Source of the DNA: Ashinkailepas kermadecensis
Taxonomy: Eukaryota > Arthropoda > Thecostraca > Neolepadidae
NCBI GenBank assembly: GCA_034440615.1
Contig: JAOTOM010004841.1
Span: forward strand, 102,501 to 166,500
Length of the DNA: 64,000 nt
Direction: 5' to 3'
The position numbers and the translations under genes were made by a program. Shown in pieces: positions 45,824-55,860 of the stretch. The first letter of the stretch is position 1. Each line of letters begins with the position of its first letter. Below the pieces are notes generated by a model that did no database searches, was not told the DNA's origin, and was given only the letters and a program-made list of their open reading frames with translations.

Positions 45824-46265
45824 AACTTACGCTGCATACCGGGAATAGCAGCTGTGCTATAGGAAGTAAGGAAATGAAAGTAGGTAAGAGCAGAGAAGGT
45901 CAAATCAAATGAGGTTTGCTTTGATTAGGTCAGGTCATGTTAGGTTGGGTTAGATTAGGTTATGATAGGCTAGGATATGTTTGGTTAGGTTGCGTTAGGT
46001 TATTGTGGGTAGCTAATTTTTGGCTACCTCGGTTAAAATCCACTCGGATGGGGAACAGGAGAGGGGGGGGGTAATCTCCATGGTAATCTCTCTTAATATG
46101 TTAGCTATGCATTGAGGTACTTTTACGATGTTGAACACACCAACATGATAGTGGGGTTGGTGTGCATCTAGTTAGCTCAATCATGTTCAGGCTAATGACC
46201 TGACACAAATTTATTGAGAACGGAATATTTTATCGGGCACACCCTAGATTAGATAAATGTATTTT

Positions 46266-46341
46266 CACGTGGGAACTGGCGCGTGACCGGTAGGAATTGT
46301 TCGGAAAAATATAGCTTGCCGTTTATGGAACGCCATCAGTA
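46266..46341 (+). promoter_or_regulatory. P6 core promoter: E-box, TATA-like box, TCAGT initiator
   Basis: CACGTG at 46266-46271 (followed by GGGAAC), TATAG at 46310-46314 and TCAGT at 46336-46340. TATA to initiator A is 28 bp; the 5' UTR would be about 123 bases. Confidence 0.5.
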
Positions 46342-46460
46342 TAATATTGTTTCCCTGCGAGTAAACAAGCCACTCGTAGTTATAGCAAGTTCTTAGTTTC
46401 TTTAAGTTCTTAAATCATTTTAGCATTGCAGTTCTGGAAACGTCCTCGAAAAAGCGACGC

Positions 46461-46943
46461 ATGATGTCTGTTTTGTTACGAACATTGACCACTGTTTGTC
46501 TTGCGTTTCATTTAGTGTCCGGTATCCGGCATCCATTAAACTCAATGACGGAAGAAGATGCTGATCATGCACGAACTTCACACATATATAAACGTGGTGC
46601 CACCACGACACGCTGTACGAAAAAAGAGGCCCATGACGTTGGGCTCCAGTTGGAAGCAGACGACGACTCGTTTTGCAATACCTGCATGTGCTTCCGTAAA
46701 AGATGGTGGTGCACCACAAAGCCAGGTTGCAGAACCGATGGCAAAGTTTTTAACTGCTTTCAAATTTCAAAATTGGGAATATATGATGAAAAATGTCCAA
46801 AAAAATACAGGATCCCTGAGGATTTGCGTTGCACCAACGGTAAGAAATACTACAAAAATGGCAGACTATGTGTCTGTCATCGTGGTAAACGGAGATGCGG
46901 TAGGAAGATAAAGTATCGTACGCTGTGGGGATGGAAGTTTTAA
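46461..46943 (+). CDS. P6: secreted 12-Cys prepropeptide (160 aa)
   Basis: Complete single-exon paralogue isolated from the others by about 18 kb of repeats. It has the Met-Met start, signal peptide to V-S-G, propeptide with the Y-K-R-G processing site, and 12 cysteines. It has one extra Asp before the Phe-Cys-Asn-Thr-Cys block and lacks one residue in the R-I-P-E-D segment. The C-terminus R-T-L-W-G-W-K-F is followed by TAA and an untranslated copy of the terminal coding repeat. AATAAA is at 47308-47313, right after a (TA)n run. A TTAA-flanked element (47514-48369) has landed in the 3' flank at a site that is empty in the other copies. It is closest in sequence to P5. Confidence 0.9.
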   Translation: MMSVLLRTLTTVCLAFHLVSGIRHPLNSMTEEDADHARTSHIYKRGATTTRCTKKEAHDVGLQLEADDDSFCNTCMCFRKRWWCTTKPGCRTDGKVFNCFQISKLGIYDEKCPKKYRIPEDLRCTNGKKYYKNGRLCVCHRGKRRCGRKIKYRTLWGWKF

Positions 46944-47307
46944 ACCCAGACGCGGAGTGAGGAAAATAATCGTACTTACGGATGGTAACGGATGTCCTAG
47001 GATGGAAGTAGGAGCTCAAGAAATACGTTGTCAAGTTGCACAAGAGAACTTCATAAGGACCGTCGCGTAACAGAGACATGCTTGAAATTGAATTTCGGAG
47101 CAAATTGAAGTGCATAAAAAGTTCCCGAGTTGTGTGCCCTGCTAATTTATTGTATACTGTTTTTCTGTAACATTTGTCTATTTTGTTTCTGTTGGAATGT
47201 GGTGTTGGATAAACCAATAATGCTAATGTGTGTTTAATAATACACGCTGTTTGAACTAAAATACGGCATGGGGGAATATTTATATATATATATATATATA
47301 TATATCC

Positions 47308-47313
47308 AATAAA
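47308..47313 (+). terminator. P6 poly(A) signal
   Basis: AATAAA follows a (TA)n run about 365 bases after the stop. Confidence 0.55.
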
Positions 47314-47513
47314 TGCTTAAAACACTTTGAATTTTTGTTTCATGTTTAAAAGTGCAGCGTGTTGGAACATTGGGTAATGCGGGATGCTACGCGTTTTTCC
47401 ATGCTTACTGTAATCAGGAATTTAATCTTCGTTTGATGGGTGGTCAAAGTGTAAGCGCAGTTGCAACTTTTAATTCAAAATAGTTTAGTGTGGAGTTATT
47501 GCGTACTTTTCAA

Positions 47514-48369
47514 CCCTCCCCGTCTTTCCGGTCAGATTCTCACACCCTGTCTCGGAGGGGGTTGATGCACCCCCCCCCCCTGTCATCTCCAAACTAAGCG
47601 TCGCACGAAAACGAAAGAGGTGTCATCGGAAAGCGCTCGACGAGTAGGGCCAGAAACCACCCGCAAAATTGTATCCCCAAAATGACGTCACTAGGGGTCT
47701 ATGTTTTCACAACTAACTTGTTTTTTGTTGTTGTTTTTTTTGTTGGGCTCCGGGGAGCTCATTTTGGGGAGATTTGAAAAACAAGACAATTTTGGAATTA
47801 TAATAGAAAGGCGAAATCGACCATGGCACTAAAATGTTTGCCAACCCAAAAATATTTTTAAGTTTCAAAATTTTTAGTTCAATTTTCTTTAATTTTTCGT
47901 ATTCTAATGGGTACCGCAAAACCGCAATTCTACCGCAATTCTACCGCGGACCGCAAAACGTTGTTTGAAGTCAACTTGTCCTCATAAAAATGCTTACTTT
48001 AACCAGAATCTTCGATTTTGGCCATAATGGTTAAATATGCAAAACTAACGTCATCAAAAACGAAAAATCAAACATTCCTCTGGAGCGTTTTGTTTCCTCC
48101 CTAAAGATAAGCAGACGCTGAAAGTTTCATTAATATATCTTCATCCGTTAACGCGTGACGGCTGGTTGAACTTGTCTGGAGGTGACCTCACTTGACCTTG
48201 ACTAACTCGTTCGCCCTAGATGACCTGATCTCATAATTTTCACAACGTGCCAAATTCATGTGGGAAAAGGTATGCCAAATTTCGGCGCGCTACCGCGCGC
48301 CGTTCTTTCACTATCCGCGGAACACCTTATGGGGCGCATATCACCCCCCCCCCCCCGAGACGGGGCGGG
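47514..48369. mobile_element. TTAA-flanked non-autonomous DNA transposon (856 bp)
   Basis: Ends CCCTCCCCGTCT (left) and CCCGCCCCGTCT (right, reverse complement). Flanks are TCAA (47510-47513, a decayed TTAA) and TTAA (48370-48373). The site corresponds to TTGTTAAG in the P2-P4 flanks, which are empty. C-runs just inside both ends; no transposase. CCC termini plus TTAA fit piggyBac-like elements. Confidence 0.78.
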
Positions 48370-48799
48370 TTAAGCTACCTCGGAATGGTATTCGTTGGGT
48401 CATATCTATCTCCTTAAATACTTAAAGGAAGTGAATATCTTTGTTTCTTCTTTAATCCCAGTGAGTGTTTTTGGTTCGCCAATCTTGCTGTGAAAGACGA
48501 TTGGCTAGAAATCAGATAAAATTTAAAGAGGTTTAAAATTATTAATGACGATATTCCGATATTTTCACAGCTTAATTTCGTGCACTAGTGTTGACTTCGA
48601 TAGGCGTGCTTCTGTGCCTTCCACTGCCTCTCCGTTTGAAAGCACATTTTAGAGTTAATGCATAGCTATGCAATGCATCCAATGCAACATATGGTTGTAC
48701 AATGTATAGTATAGCACAATGCATTAACCATGCAATGCAAGAGGCGGAATCCGCTCTGCCCCTACCGGAATTGGGTTAACACTGGAGAGGACAAATGCT

Positions 48800-49185
48800 A
48801 CAAATGTTGGCACCGAATACCGGGTCCGGCCGGTTTAATGAGACCAAACCCGGTTGAGGCACGGGAGAATAAACTGAAGTCCGGTCAAGAGACCGTTCTT
48901 TAAACACATTTATTGTTTTGCATATAAAGCAGTACCATTGGTTTTCGTTTAATTTGGGTCATACTTGCAGTTCACATTACTTCGGAAAGCCTTGTTCACT
49001 CCCAGAACGTGGATTGAAAATATATCTCTTATCAAGGCTTCCTTTTCAATTGTGTTCTGATATCCAAGCTAGCGCCCCTAAACCGCAAGCATCATGGTAT
49101 AATGCTCTGAAAGCAATACACCCATAGTTTAAAGGGGCTAGTAATTTACCTGCCTATTTTAAGCTGCATATGTGATAAAATACCT
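48800..49185. other. No recognised feature
   Basis: Beyond the end of the P6 flank; only short frames. Just to the left, 48660-48745 is unusually rich in GCAATGCA/TGCATTGC palindromic words. Confidence 0.4.
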
Positions 49186-49197
49186 TCTTTGTATTAT

Positions 49198-49372
49198 CTT
49201 GGTTTATTTTACGACGCATTCAACAGCTAGGTCATATAGCGTCGCAGATCTCTCACGCCAATTGGTCGCGGGTGGACTCGGTAATCCCGCCGGTTGCGAG
49301 ATTCAAACCAACAATCTTACGATCACGAGCCCAACAATCTACCCACTGAGCTACCTCGCCACCCCCGCCCCC
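49198..49372 (-). mobile_element. SINE-B copy
   Basis: Minus strand: GAGGTAGCTCAGTGGGTAG (A-box), GGTTTGAATCTC (B-box), core with CGACCAATTGGCGTGAGAG and stem-loop CGACGC...GCGTCG. Flanks TCTTTGTATTAT (49186-49197) and TCTTTATATTAT (49373-49384) differ at one base. Confidence 0.85.
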
Positions 49373-49547
49373 TCTTTATATTATATGTGTGTTCTACTAT
49401 AATGCCTAGTTTGCCTATTTTGCAAGCACATACCTAGGTACTTGGGGATGGCCAGATTTTGCCACCTTGTCATTTAGCATATCAGAAATGTACGCAGTAT
49501 GCACTTTTTAATTGCCACTCCTTACAATGATTGAGAAGTTTGAAATT

Positions 49548-50187
49548 GTTATATTTCGGGTACAATCCTTAATCACATACATTCAAACAAGCGGCATTGT
49601 TACGCCGCATTGAAAAATCGCCAGAGTATATATCCACAGAAGTATAACAGTAGTTCGGCGTGATCAACCGGAGTGGCTGGAAAGTGTCACCTATCTGGAC
49701 CGGTGTACCGCATTATTTGTAATATTTACGCCGACAGCGGCCAGCAGGCCACATGCATTGGCGAGACGGCTCGCCCCGTTCGCCTTCGGTTCAATGAGCA
49801 CCTTCGCGATACGAAAAATAGGACGTTCGACACACCGATGGAGATCATTTTAGACAAGCCCACAGCGGCAGCAGTATAACTTCTGCCACAATACCTCTCA
49901 CCTTGGAGATCATTAAAACATGCAAAGGCCACCCAATATCACTGAGTCAATGTACATTCGCGAGTTCAGACCTAAGCTAAATAGGAACTATTCGTCCTGG
50001 CGTTTGGTGAGGTGAACGTGTAGAGTTGTCCAGTAAATTATATCTGTCAGCTTTTCATATTTATGGTAGTGCTCTTGTGTGACATTCACGTGTGAGGATA
50101 GATATTCTGACGATTTTTCAGTGCGTAGTACAATGTCACTTGTTTGAATGTATGCGATCAATGATTGTACCCGAAATATATTACGCA
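49548..50187 (+). mobile_element. Penelope-like element remnant with inverted terminal repeats
   Basis: A GIY-YIG endonuclease fragment lies between roughly 95-bp inverted repeats (49548-49642 and 50092-50187, sharing ATATTTCGGGTACAATC and CATACATTCAAACAAG). Inverted LTR-like repeats beside the GIY-YIG end are typical of Penelope elements. No reverse transcriptase part remains. Confidence 0.7.
49673..50020 (+). pseudogene. GIY-YIG endonuclease fragment (Penelope type)
   Basis: The frame reads G-P-V-Y-R-I-I-C-N, then C-I-G-E-T-A-R-P-V-R-L-R-F-N-E-H-L-R-D, the usual Y-x-I-x-C...Y-I-G-E-T...R...E-H pattern with Cys in place of the second Tyr. A stop follows at 49879. Further on, S-M-Y-I-R-E-F-R-P-K-L-N-R matches the domain's usual end in another frame. 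No ATG start. Confidence 0.7.
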
Positions 50188-52411
50188 AAATGTCAAACTC
50201 CGTACATCCAATAAGCACTGAACCATCTTTAGGAAATATAGGGCAAATAGGATGGAGAGGCATGAGAACTGGATGCTGCTAAGAATAGCTATTGAGACCC
50301 ACAAAATAGTACAGAAACAGGAAAATATTTGTCATGTCGTGCACCGAACATTTTACATTTAATGCACGTTAAGTTACAACCCATACCTAAGCGGCCTGCA
50401 CTATTGCTTCGTATGTCGCGTTCATCTTCAGTCTGCACTCGGATTCTCGGGTTTACTTCTTGGCAATTATGAACTGCCTGGCTAAAGCAATGCATCAGAC
50501 ATTTTGACTACCATGCACAGCAATCAAGTTGAAAAACACCATGTACTGATCCCCCAGCCTACCCTGGAAACGCATGACGATTGTTAAGCAAGGGTGGCTC
50601 AAAAGAAGGTGGCACGCAAACAGCTAAAAGATTGCTGCCATCAACTGGTGACGTATAACATTTATGTACCATGAATCTCATGGACAGTTTTGCTATGTGA
50701 TACGGTTGCTTGTGGAGAAATCGAAATTATTTAGGTATGATTTGAGAAAGTGTATGTTTTTAAAGCATCATTCTGGTTAGTTGCATTCAACTTTTTGGAA
50801 TTACCTTGCCTGTCGCTTGACCTGATTGCGTCACATACTGATCAACATCACAAATCAATATCGAAGCTTTGGAGGTGGATATTATTATTTAGGTGTTAAT
50901 AGCACATCATTAACATCCTGGAAGTAGTTGAGGTGGTACAGGTTCAGAATGTCCAGGCGTCAGAATGTCCACAGAGCCAGAAGTGGTCTGTGAAACGATA
51001 GCCGATCCGAGGCCAATTGCACTATTGTTTTTTATACTCACGCAGCGTGCTGACAAAAGGTGTGATGCAAATCGCACTGTTCTAAGTCACATTTCACAAA
51101 GGCATTGGTTTGTAACCACAAGTGGTGTAATTCGGACAAGATTTTGGTGATGAAGATGCTAAGGCTCTGACGCATGTCTTGGCCAGACACCCTTGGGTAG
51201 GAACCGGTAATTGTCGATAGTTAATAATGTGGATGATCACCGGACGCCGGTTCGTGACGAAAGAAGTGGGGCTTTCGTTCCGTCCTGGCGAGGGGATAAG
51301 GTGGTCCGCAGAATTGTTTGGCTCATCGGAAGGCTCCAGTCTGTAGTTCGTAAGCATTGCCATCAAATCACTGCGAAGTCGTCCCAAGTATTCGGCAGCC
51401 GGAGTCGTTTGTGACAGATTCGTGATAGATGTCCGAGTCCACCATATCTTGAGCGTTCTGAATAATTTGTTTGCTAATGAAAATATCCTATAATGCAAGG
51501 TTTTATATGCTGTTCTGGGTAGTTTCGGTGAAGTGGGCGCGTTGTTCGTCTGTCGTCTCATGCTTTTTCTTCGCAGAAGCGTCCACCAGTTAAACTGAAA
51601 GCGGTGATCGACTTGACCGAGCGTCCGAGTCTGCGACACCCTCGACAGACGCCGGCCTCCCGTTTTCCCGTTGTTCTGAACGCGCCCCTCGGCCGGCCTT
51701 GTGCGCCGGTTGCCTGACCTCGACCCGCCGCGCGACCTGACCGGGCCGCGGCGCCGCGGCGGGTTGGAGCGGTGGACCGTGGCCGAGTGGCAGGGCACGG
51801 CAGGTGGCCCGGTCCGGTGGTCGCCGCCGCTGCCGTCGGCGCAGCGGGACCAGCCGGGCCGCCGCTCTCCGCCCGAGCCCTGCCCGTGTCGGCCAGCTGG
51901 CGGAACGCGTCCGGGCGGTCCGTTACACTTTCGCATGCCGTACGACCCGTGCAGTCGCTGCGCTCCTGAGCCACCGTTACGCGTGATGGGTGGTGGTTAT
52001 GCGCAGTCGTTCGATTGCCTCTGAGCGCGTCCATTGGCCAAAGCGGTTGTGCGCTGTTGAGGTATTTATTAGTGCGCATTGAGGTGCATTTACGAGGTGA
52101 ACATTGCGGTCGGTTCCGTGCCGTAGGCGGTCGATAACCTGGTGGTCAGGTTGTGACGGATGGTGACGGCTGTCCGGTAGCCGCGTCTGGCGATGGCTGG
52201 TGACGGATACCGGCGAATTATTGTTCAGGTGGCGATGGGTCGTGACGGGTGTCCGGTGTCTGACTATGGTGTGACTGGGGCGGGTGGCGATGGGTCGTGA
52301 CGGGTGTCCGGTGTCTGACTATCACTGGTGATGGAGGCGGGATGTTGACACATTATTGCGGGGGTAAGTGACGTTGGCTCTTGGCTAGAGGTGCAAAAAG
52401 GTATCCTCTTC
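50188..52411. other. No recognised gene; CpG-rich island at about 51600-52000
   Basis: AT-rich until about 51550, then strongly CpG-rich with overlapping Arg/Pro/Ala-rich frames on both strands. A 55-bp direct duplication (GGCGATGGGTCGTGACGGGT) starts at 52231 and 52286. No exon supported. Confidence 0.45.
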
Positions 52412-52425
52412 CCCTATATGGAGGG

Positions 52426-52591
52426 GGGGGGGACGAGTGGTCTAGGGGTAAGATGCTCGTCTCGCAATCGAAAGATTGTGGGTTCGAATCTCACCTGTCG
52501 CTACTCTTCGCCCGCGACCAATCGGCGTGAGAGATTGGCGACGCTATATGACTCAACGGTCGACGTGTCGTAAAAACCAATAACCAACCAA
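52426..52591 (+). mobile_element. SINE-A copy, full length
   Basis: G-run, then ACGAGTGGTCTAGGGGTAAG, B-box GGTTCGAATCTC, core, stem-loop and AACCAACCAA tail. Target duplication CCCTATATGGAGGG at 52412-52425 and 52592-52605. Confidence 0.92.
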
Positions 52592-52939
52592 CCCTATATG
52601 GAGGGTAACAGATTGACCTGATGCAACCCCTTTGATAGCACAATCACGTCATTAGCAACTCCCAGTGCGCTAAAATGGATGTGTCGTGCAAATGAAGATG
52701 CTTACCAAAATTGCATGCATTAATTTGGAAAAGTTGAAGCAGGGGTAGATACAGATATTTTCGGAACGATTTCTGAAAAAGAATTAAATGGGTGCTTGTT
52801 GGTCATAGCCTTTTCCTCTGCGTGGGGAGCCTTTGGCTGAGAAATACCTGGAGCGAAGGATGGTGGGTACTGTTGAGTCTTCCTGGAGGGCCACCACCTT
52901 TCTATGGAGAGCGGATACGTGCCACAGTGCTCCCCCACC

Positions 52940-53111
52940 TCCGGGGGCCGCGGTAGCTCAGTTGGTAGAGCGTCGAACTCTTGATCGCAAGATTGTGGGT
53001 TGAATCTCACAGCCGACGGCATTTACCGAGTCCATCCGCGACCAATCGGCGTGAGAGGTTGGCGACGCAATATGACCTAGCGGTTGAATGCGTCGAAAGA
53101 GAACCCAAGTT
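52940..53111 (+). mobile_element. SINE-B copy
   Basis: CGCGGTAGCTCAGTTGGTAG head, degenerate B-box GGGTTGAATCTC, core CGACCAATCGGCGTGAGAG, stem-loop CGACGC...GCGTCG. Short target duplication CTCCCCCACC at 52930-52939 and 53112-53121. Confidence 0.82.
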
Positions 53112-53121
53112 CTCCCCCACC

Positions 53122-53680
53122 CCCCTGTATCCGCCCCAGTGGCGGTGGAATGTACGCTTGAAGAGGTAAATGCACTAGGTAGTGTGGCATGTGATAGGTA
53201 GCAAAACGGGAAAAACTTTGGTATCAAGAGAGGGTATCCGATTGGTACATTTCTGCATCTCTGCTCTTGGCGCAGGTTAGCGAAAGCTGACGCCGGATGG
53301 GTGAAGTTCTCTGACATTGAAGGCAGCAGGTGCTGGCCTCGCGAATGGGAACTTAATTTACTGCGATGGCATCACTCGCCAAGCCAAGAAAAAGGAAGAA
53401 AGCAGCACGTGGTAATAATCGATATTATAAGCTAAGCTACACCCATATAGATCATGTTTGGAATGTTTTAGAAATCTCACGAATTTCACATCCAAATATT
53501 ATCCCTTCCTCACGGTTGTATCATGCAAAAGACATGCATACAATAACTCCACTCATTTTTTGTTGCTAAGCCATGTGTTTGTGAATGTTAGATCATTGAT
53601 ACTGGTAATACTGGAAATGCTACGGTATGTTTTGGTTCTCGAGCTCGATGCAAACTCACTCAGGCATAGCCAACTAACTC
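53122..53680. other. No recognised feature
   Basis: AT-rich, short frames only. Confidence 0.4.
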
Positions 53681-53693
53681 CCTAACCCGCCTC

Positions 53694-53756
53694 ATGGACG
53701 CTAAATGACCAAACCTGGTCGATGCGCCCTAAAACTCAAATAACCAACCAAACCAA
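53694..53756 (+). mobile_element. H60 insertion (63 bp)
   Basis: ATGGACGCTAAATGACC...GATGCGCCC (one stem mismatch), then AACCAACCAAACCAA tail. Target duplication CCTAACCCGCCTC at 53681-53693 and 53757-53769. Confidence 0.88.
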
Positions 53757-53769
53757 CCTAACCCGCCTC

Positions 53770-54668
53770 TGTCTGCTTTCCCAAGTATTTGAATACACTA
53801 CTTTAATGTCACGTTACTTTATAGGCTATCTTTTGTAATCTTTTATAACAATAAGTCGTTACAATATTCGTTCAAAGTTTTAGTGCATTTAAATTAAGAA
53901 TTTAAATGGAAAGTTGGTGTCAGCGAAACCAGGACAAATTCAGAAGCCAGTTTGCAACTTGTATTTCGGGGACGAGATCTTCTCCGTATCCCTGAAGCGG
54001 GGTGATCACATCGTAAGTGTTGAAACCGGATTGGCGATGATGACGAGGCCGTGGAGGGAGCACTCGGACGACCGGCTAGAATCTACGATCAGTTTAGCAT
54101 CCGTTCTCAGCGTCTAGCTTCCTTAATAGTTGCTCAACAGGACAGATATCTGCAGCTATTGGGGCTGCCAGGCGAAGTGCCCGTGCTGAGGACATGCAGG
54201 ACGCGGTTTTCGTGCTCCGACAGCTGGTGCATCACCGAATCGGCCCAGCAAGGTTCGCCGGGCTCTCAGAAGCTCTAAAGTGAGCCAACCCGAGTGCGTG
54301 TCAGGAGGGCGCTGGCAGTGTGTGTGTCAGCCGAGTTGTCTGTGCACGGCTACCGTATGGTCCGCCGAGTGACTAATGCCGCGGCGAAGGCAGGTATCCT
54401 GTCCGCGTATGGGGAAGTAGGTGTGTGCACAATTTGAGCTGTCTATCTCAATTGATTCGCTAGATATTTGACGGAAACAAAATGAGGAATGTGGATTGCT
54501 CCCTCCTCCCCGACAGGTATTACCTCTGGCATTCCTGGGTTGAGCAATCTTTGAGACAATAGAGCCTCTAAATATATTCGAGATTGGAAGCTCTTGATTA
54601 AGACCGAAATCATGCCTGTGACTGGCATTCCTTGTCGGTAAGGTAATGATTTCTGACCGGTTTTCCCA
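53770..54668. other. No recognised feature
   Basis: Short frames without domain signatures. Transition from AT-rich to GC-rich DNA. Confidence 0.4.
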
Positions 54669-55185
54669 TAGTGTGCGGCGTGGACGGGTGACGTGCCTGT
54701 CTCCACTCGCCGACATCATACCGGCGTGGGCGGGTGACGTGCCTGTCTCCACCCGCCGACGTCTTACCGGCGTGGGCGGGTGACGTGCCTGTCTCCACCC
54801 GCCGACATCAGACCGGCGTGGGCGGGTGACGTGCCTGTCTCCACTCGCCGACATCATACCGGCGTGGGCGGGTGACTGTGTCACCCGCCGACGTCTTACC
54901 GGCGTGGGCGGGTGACGTGCCTGTCTCCACCCGCCGACATCAGACCGGCGTGGGCGGGTGACGCGCCTGTCTCCACCCGCCGACGTCTTACCGGCGTGGG
55001 CGGGTGACGTGCCTGTCTCCACCCGCCGACATCAGACCGGCGTGGGCGGGTGACGTGCCTGTCTCCACCCGCCGACGTCAGACCGGCGTGGGCGGGTGAC
55101 GTGCCCGCCTCCACTCGTAGACGTCAGACCGGCGTGGGCGGGTGACGTGCCCGCCTCCACCCGTCGACGTCAGACCGGCGTATCT
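54669..55185. repeat. 46-bp hairpin-forming minisatellite
   Basis: About 11 units beginning GGCGTGGGCGGGTGACGTGC (starts at 54723, 54769 and 54815). Units vary mainly in GACGTCTTACC versus GACATCAGACC; one is shortened near 54865-54895. Each contains GGCGGGTG and CACCCGCC, an 8-bp inverted repeat around 13 bases. The minus-strand frame over it is periodic and not a gene. Confidence 0.93.
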
Positions 55186-55494
55186 CCCACTGCGGACCTG
55201 TGACAGCCGCCGTCAACCGTCGGGCGGCATCGCTGGCTGTGCAACGCACGACGCTTGTCCGGCCGTCGACCGGACGCTGCGACACGACTGCCACCTGTGG
55301 GCGCTGCTGAGAACTGGACAGACGCGTGCGACTCGGATGACCGGCGTAGACCAATGAGCAACGGCTACACAACGGCGGCGGCCAGCCGGTAGTCGCCCGT
55401 CACCGAACGACCGGCACGGTCGGAAATGGCGGCTTCCGGAAACACTGGCCGCGCCTTGCGCCTGGCGGTGATCGGGCGGAGTTGGCCGTGTGAT

Positions 55495-55860
55495 GCGGAC
55501 GACAGCTTCGTGCTGACGTGCCAGTCGGACTGACGTCCAGTCACACCAGTCAGGCTGACGCGCCAGTCGGGCTGACGTGAGTCACACCAGTAGCTGAGCG
55601 CCAGTCGGGCTGACGTGGTCAGCAGCCGGGCTGACGCGCCAGTCATGCCAGTCGGGCTGACGTGTCAGTCAGGGAGCCGGCGTGGCTGTTATGATGCCAG
55701 TCGCGCTGACGTCCAGTACACCAGTCAGGCTGACGCGCCAGTCGGGCTGACGTCCAGTCACACCAGTCAGGCTGACGTGTCAGTCACGCCAGAGGGACGT
55801 CCAGTACCGTGGGCTGCGGTGGCAGTTGACTGACATGCCAGTCGGGCCGGCGTGGCTGAT
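55495..55860. repeat. Degenerate tandem repeat with GCTGACGYSCCAGTC motif
   Basis: Irregular copies of a 20-30 bp unit (CCAGTCGGGCTGACGTCCAG, CCAGTCAGGCTGACGYG), rich in near-palindromic CTGACGTCAG-like words. Not coding. Confidence 0.85.

Larger units (their letters stand above)
43665..46165. repeat. Inserted repeat-rich DNA interrupting the upstream unit of P6
   Basis: The block sequence stops after TCGAACTATTT (about 43672) and resumes near TTAGCTCAATCATG (about 46174). In between are a roughly 63-bp tandem duplication (43672-43790), a (TCTG)n run, the 43800-44060 dispersed repeat, a gene-less stretch (44060-45240), TTAGG-like tracts, a SINE-A and an H60. No host gene recognised. Confidence 0.6.
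46165..48800 (+). repeat. Segment around P6, older copy of the block unit
   Basis: From TTAGCTCAATCATG near 46174 the sequence parallels the upstream region of P2-P5. The 3' flank is alignable to about 48790 apart from the inserted TTAA element. More of the upstream unit lies at 42780-43700, separated by about 2.5 kb of inserted repeats. Confidence 0.7.

Noticed and set aside
50092..50187. Hammerhead ribozyme in the Penelope-like repeat (CTGACGA near 50109)
   Set aside because: The core needs a stem and GAAA at the right spacing; the only CGAAA is about 65 bases away and I could not form the three helices.
54327..55114. Minus-strand frame with repeated T-S-P-A-H-A-G segments
   Set aside because: Produced by the 46-bp minisatellite; three units equal 46 codons, giving periodicity without coding meaning.
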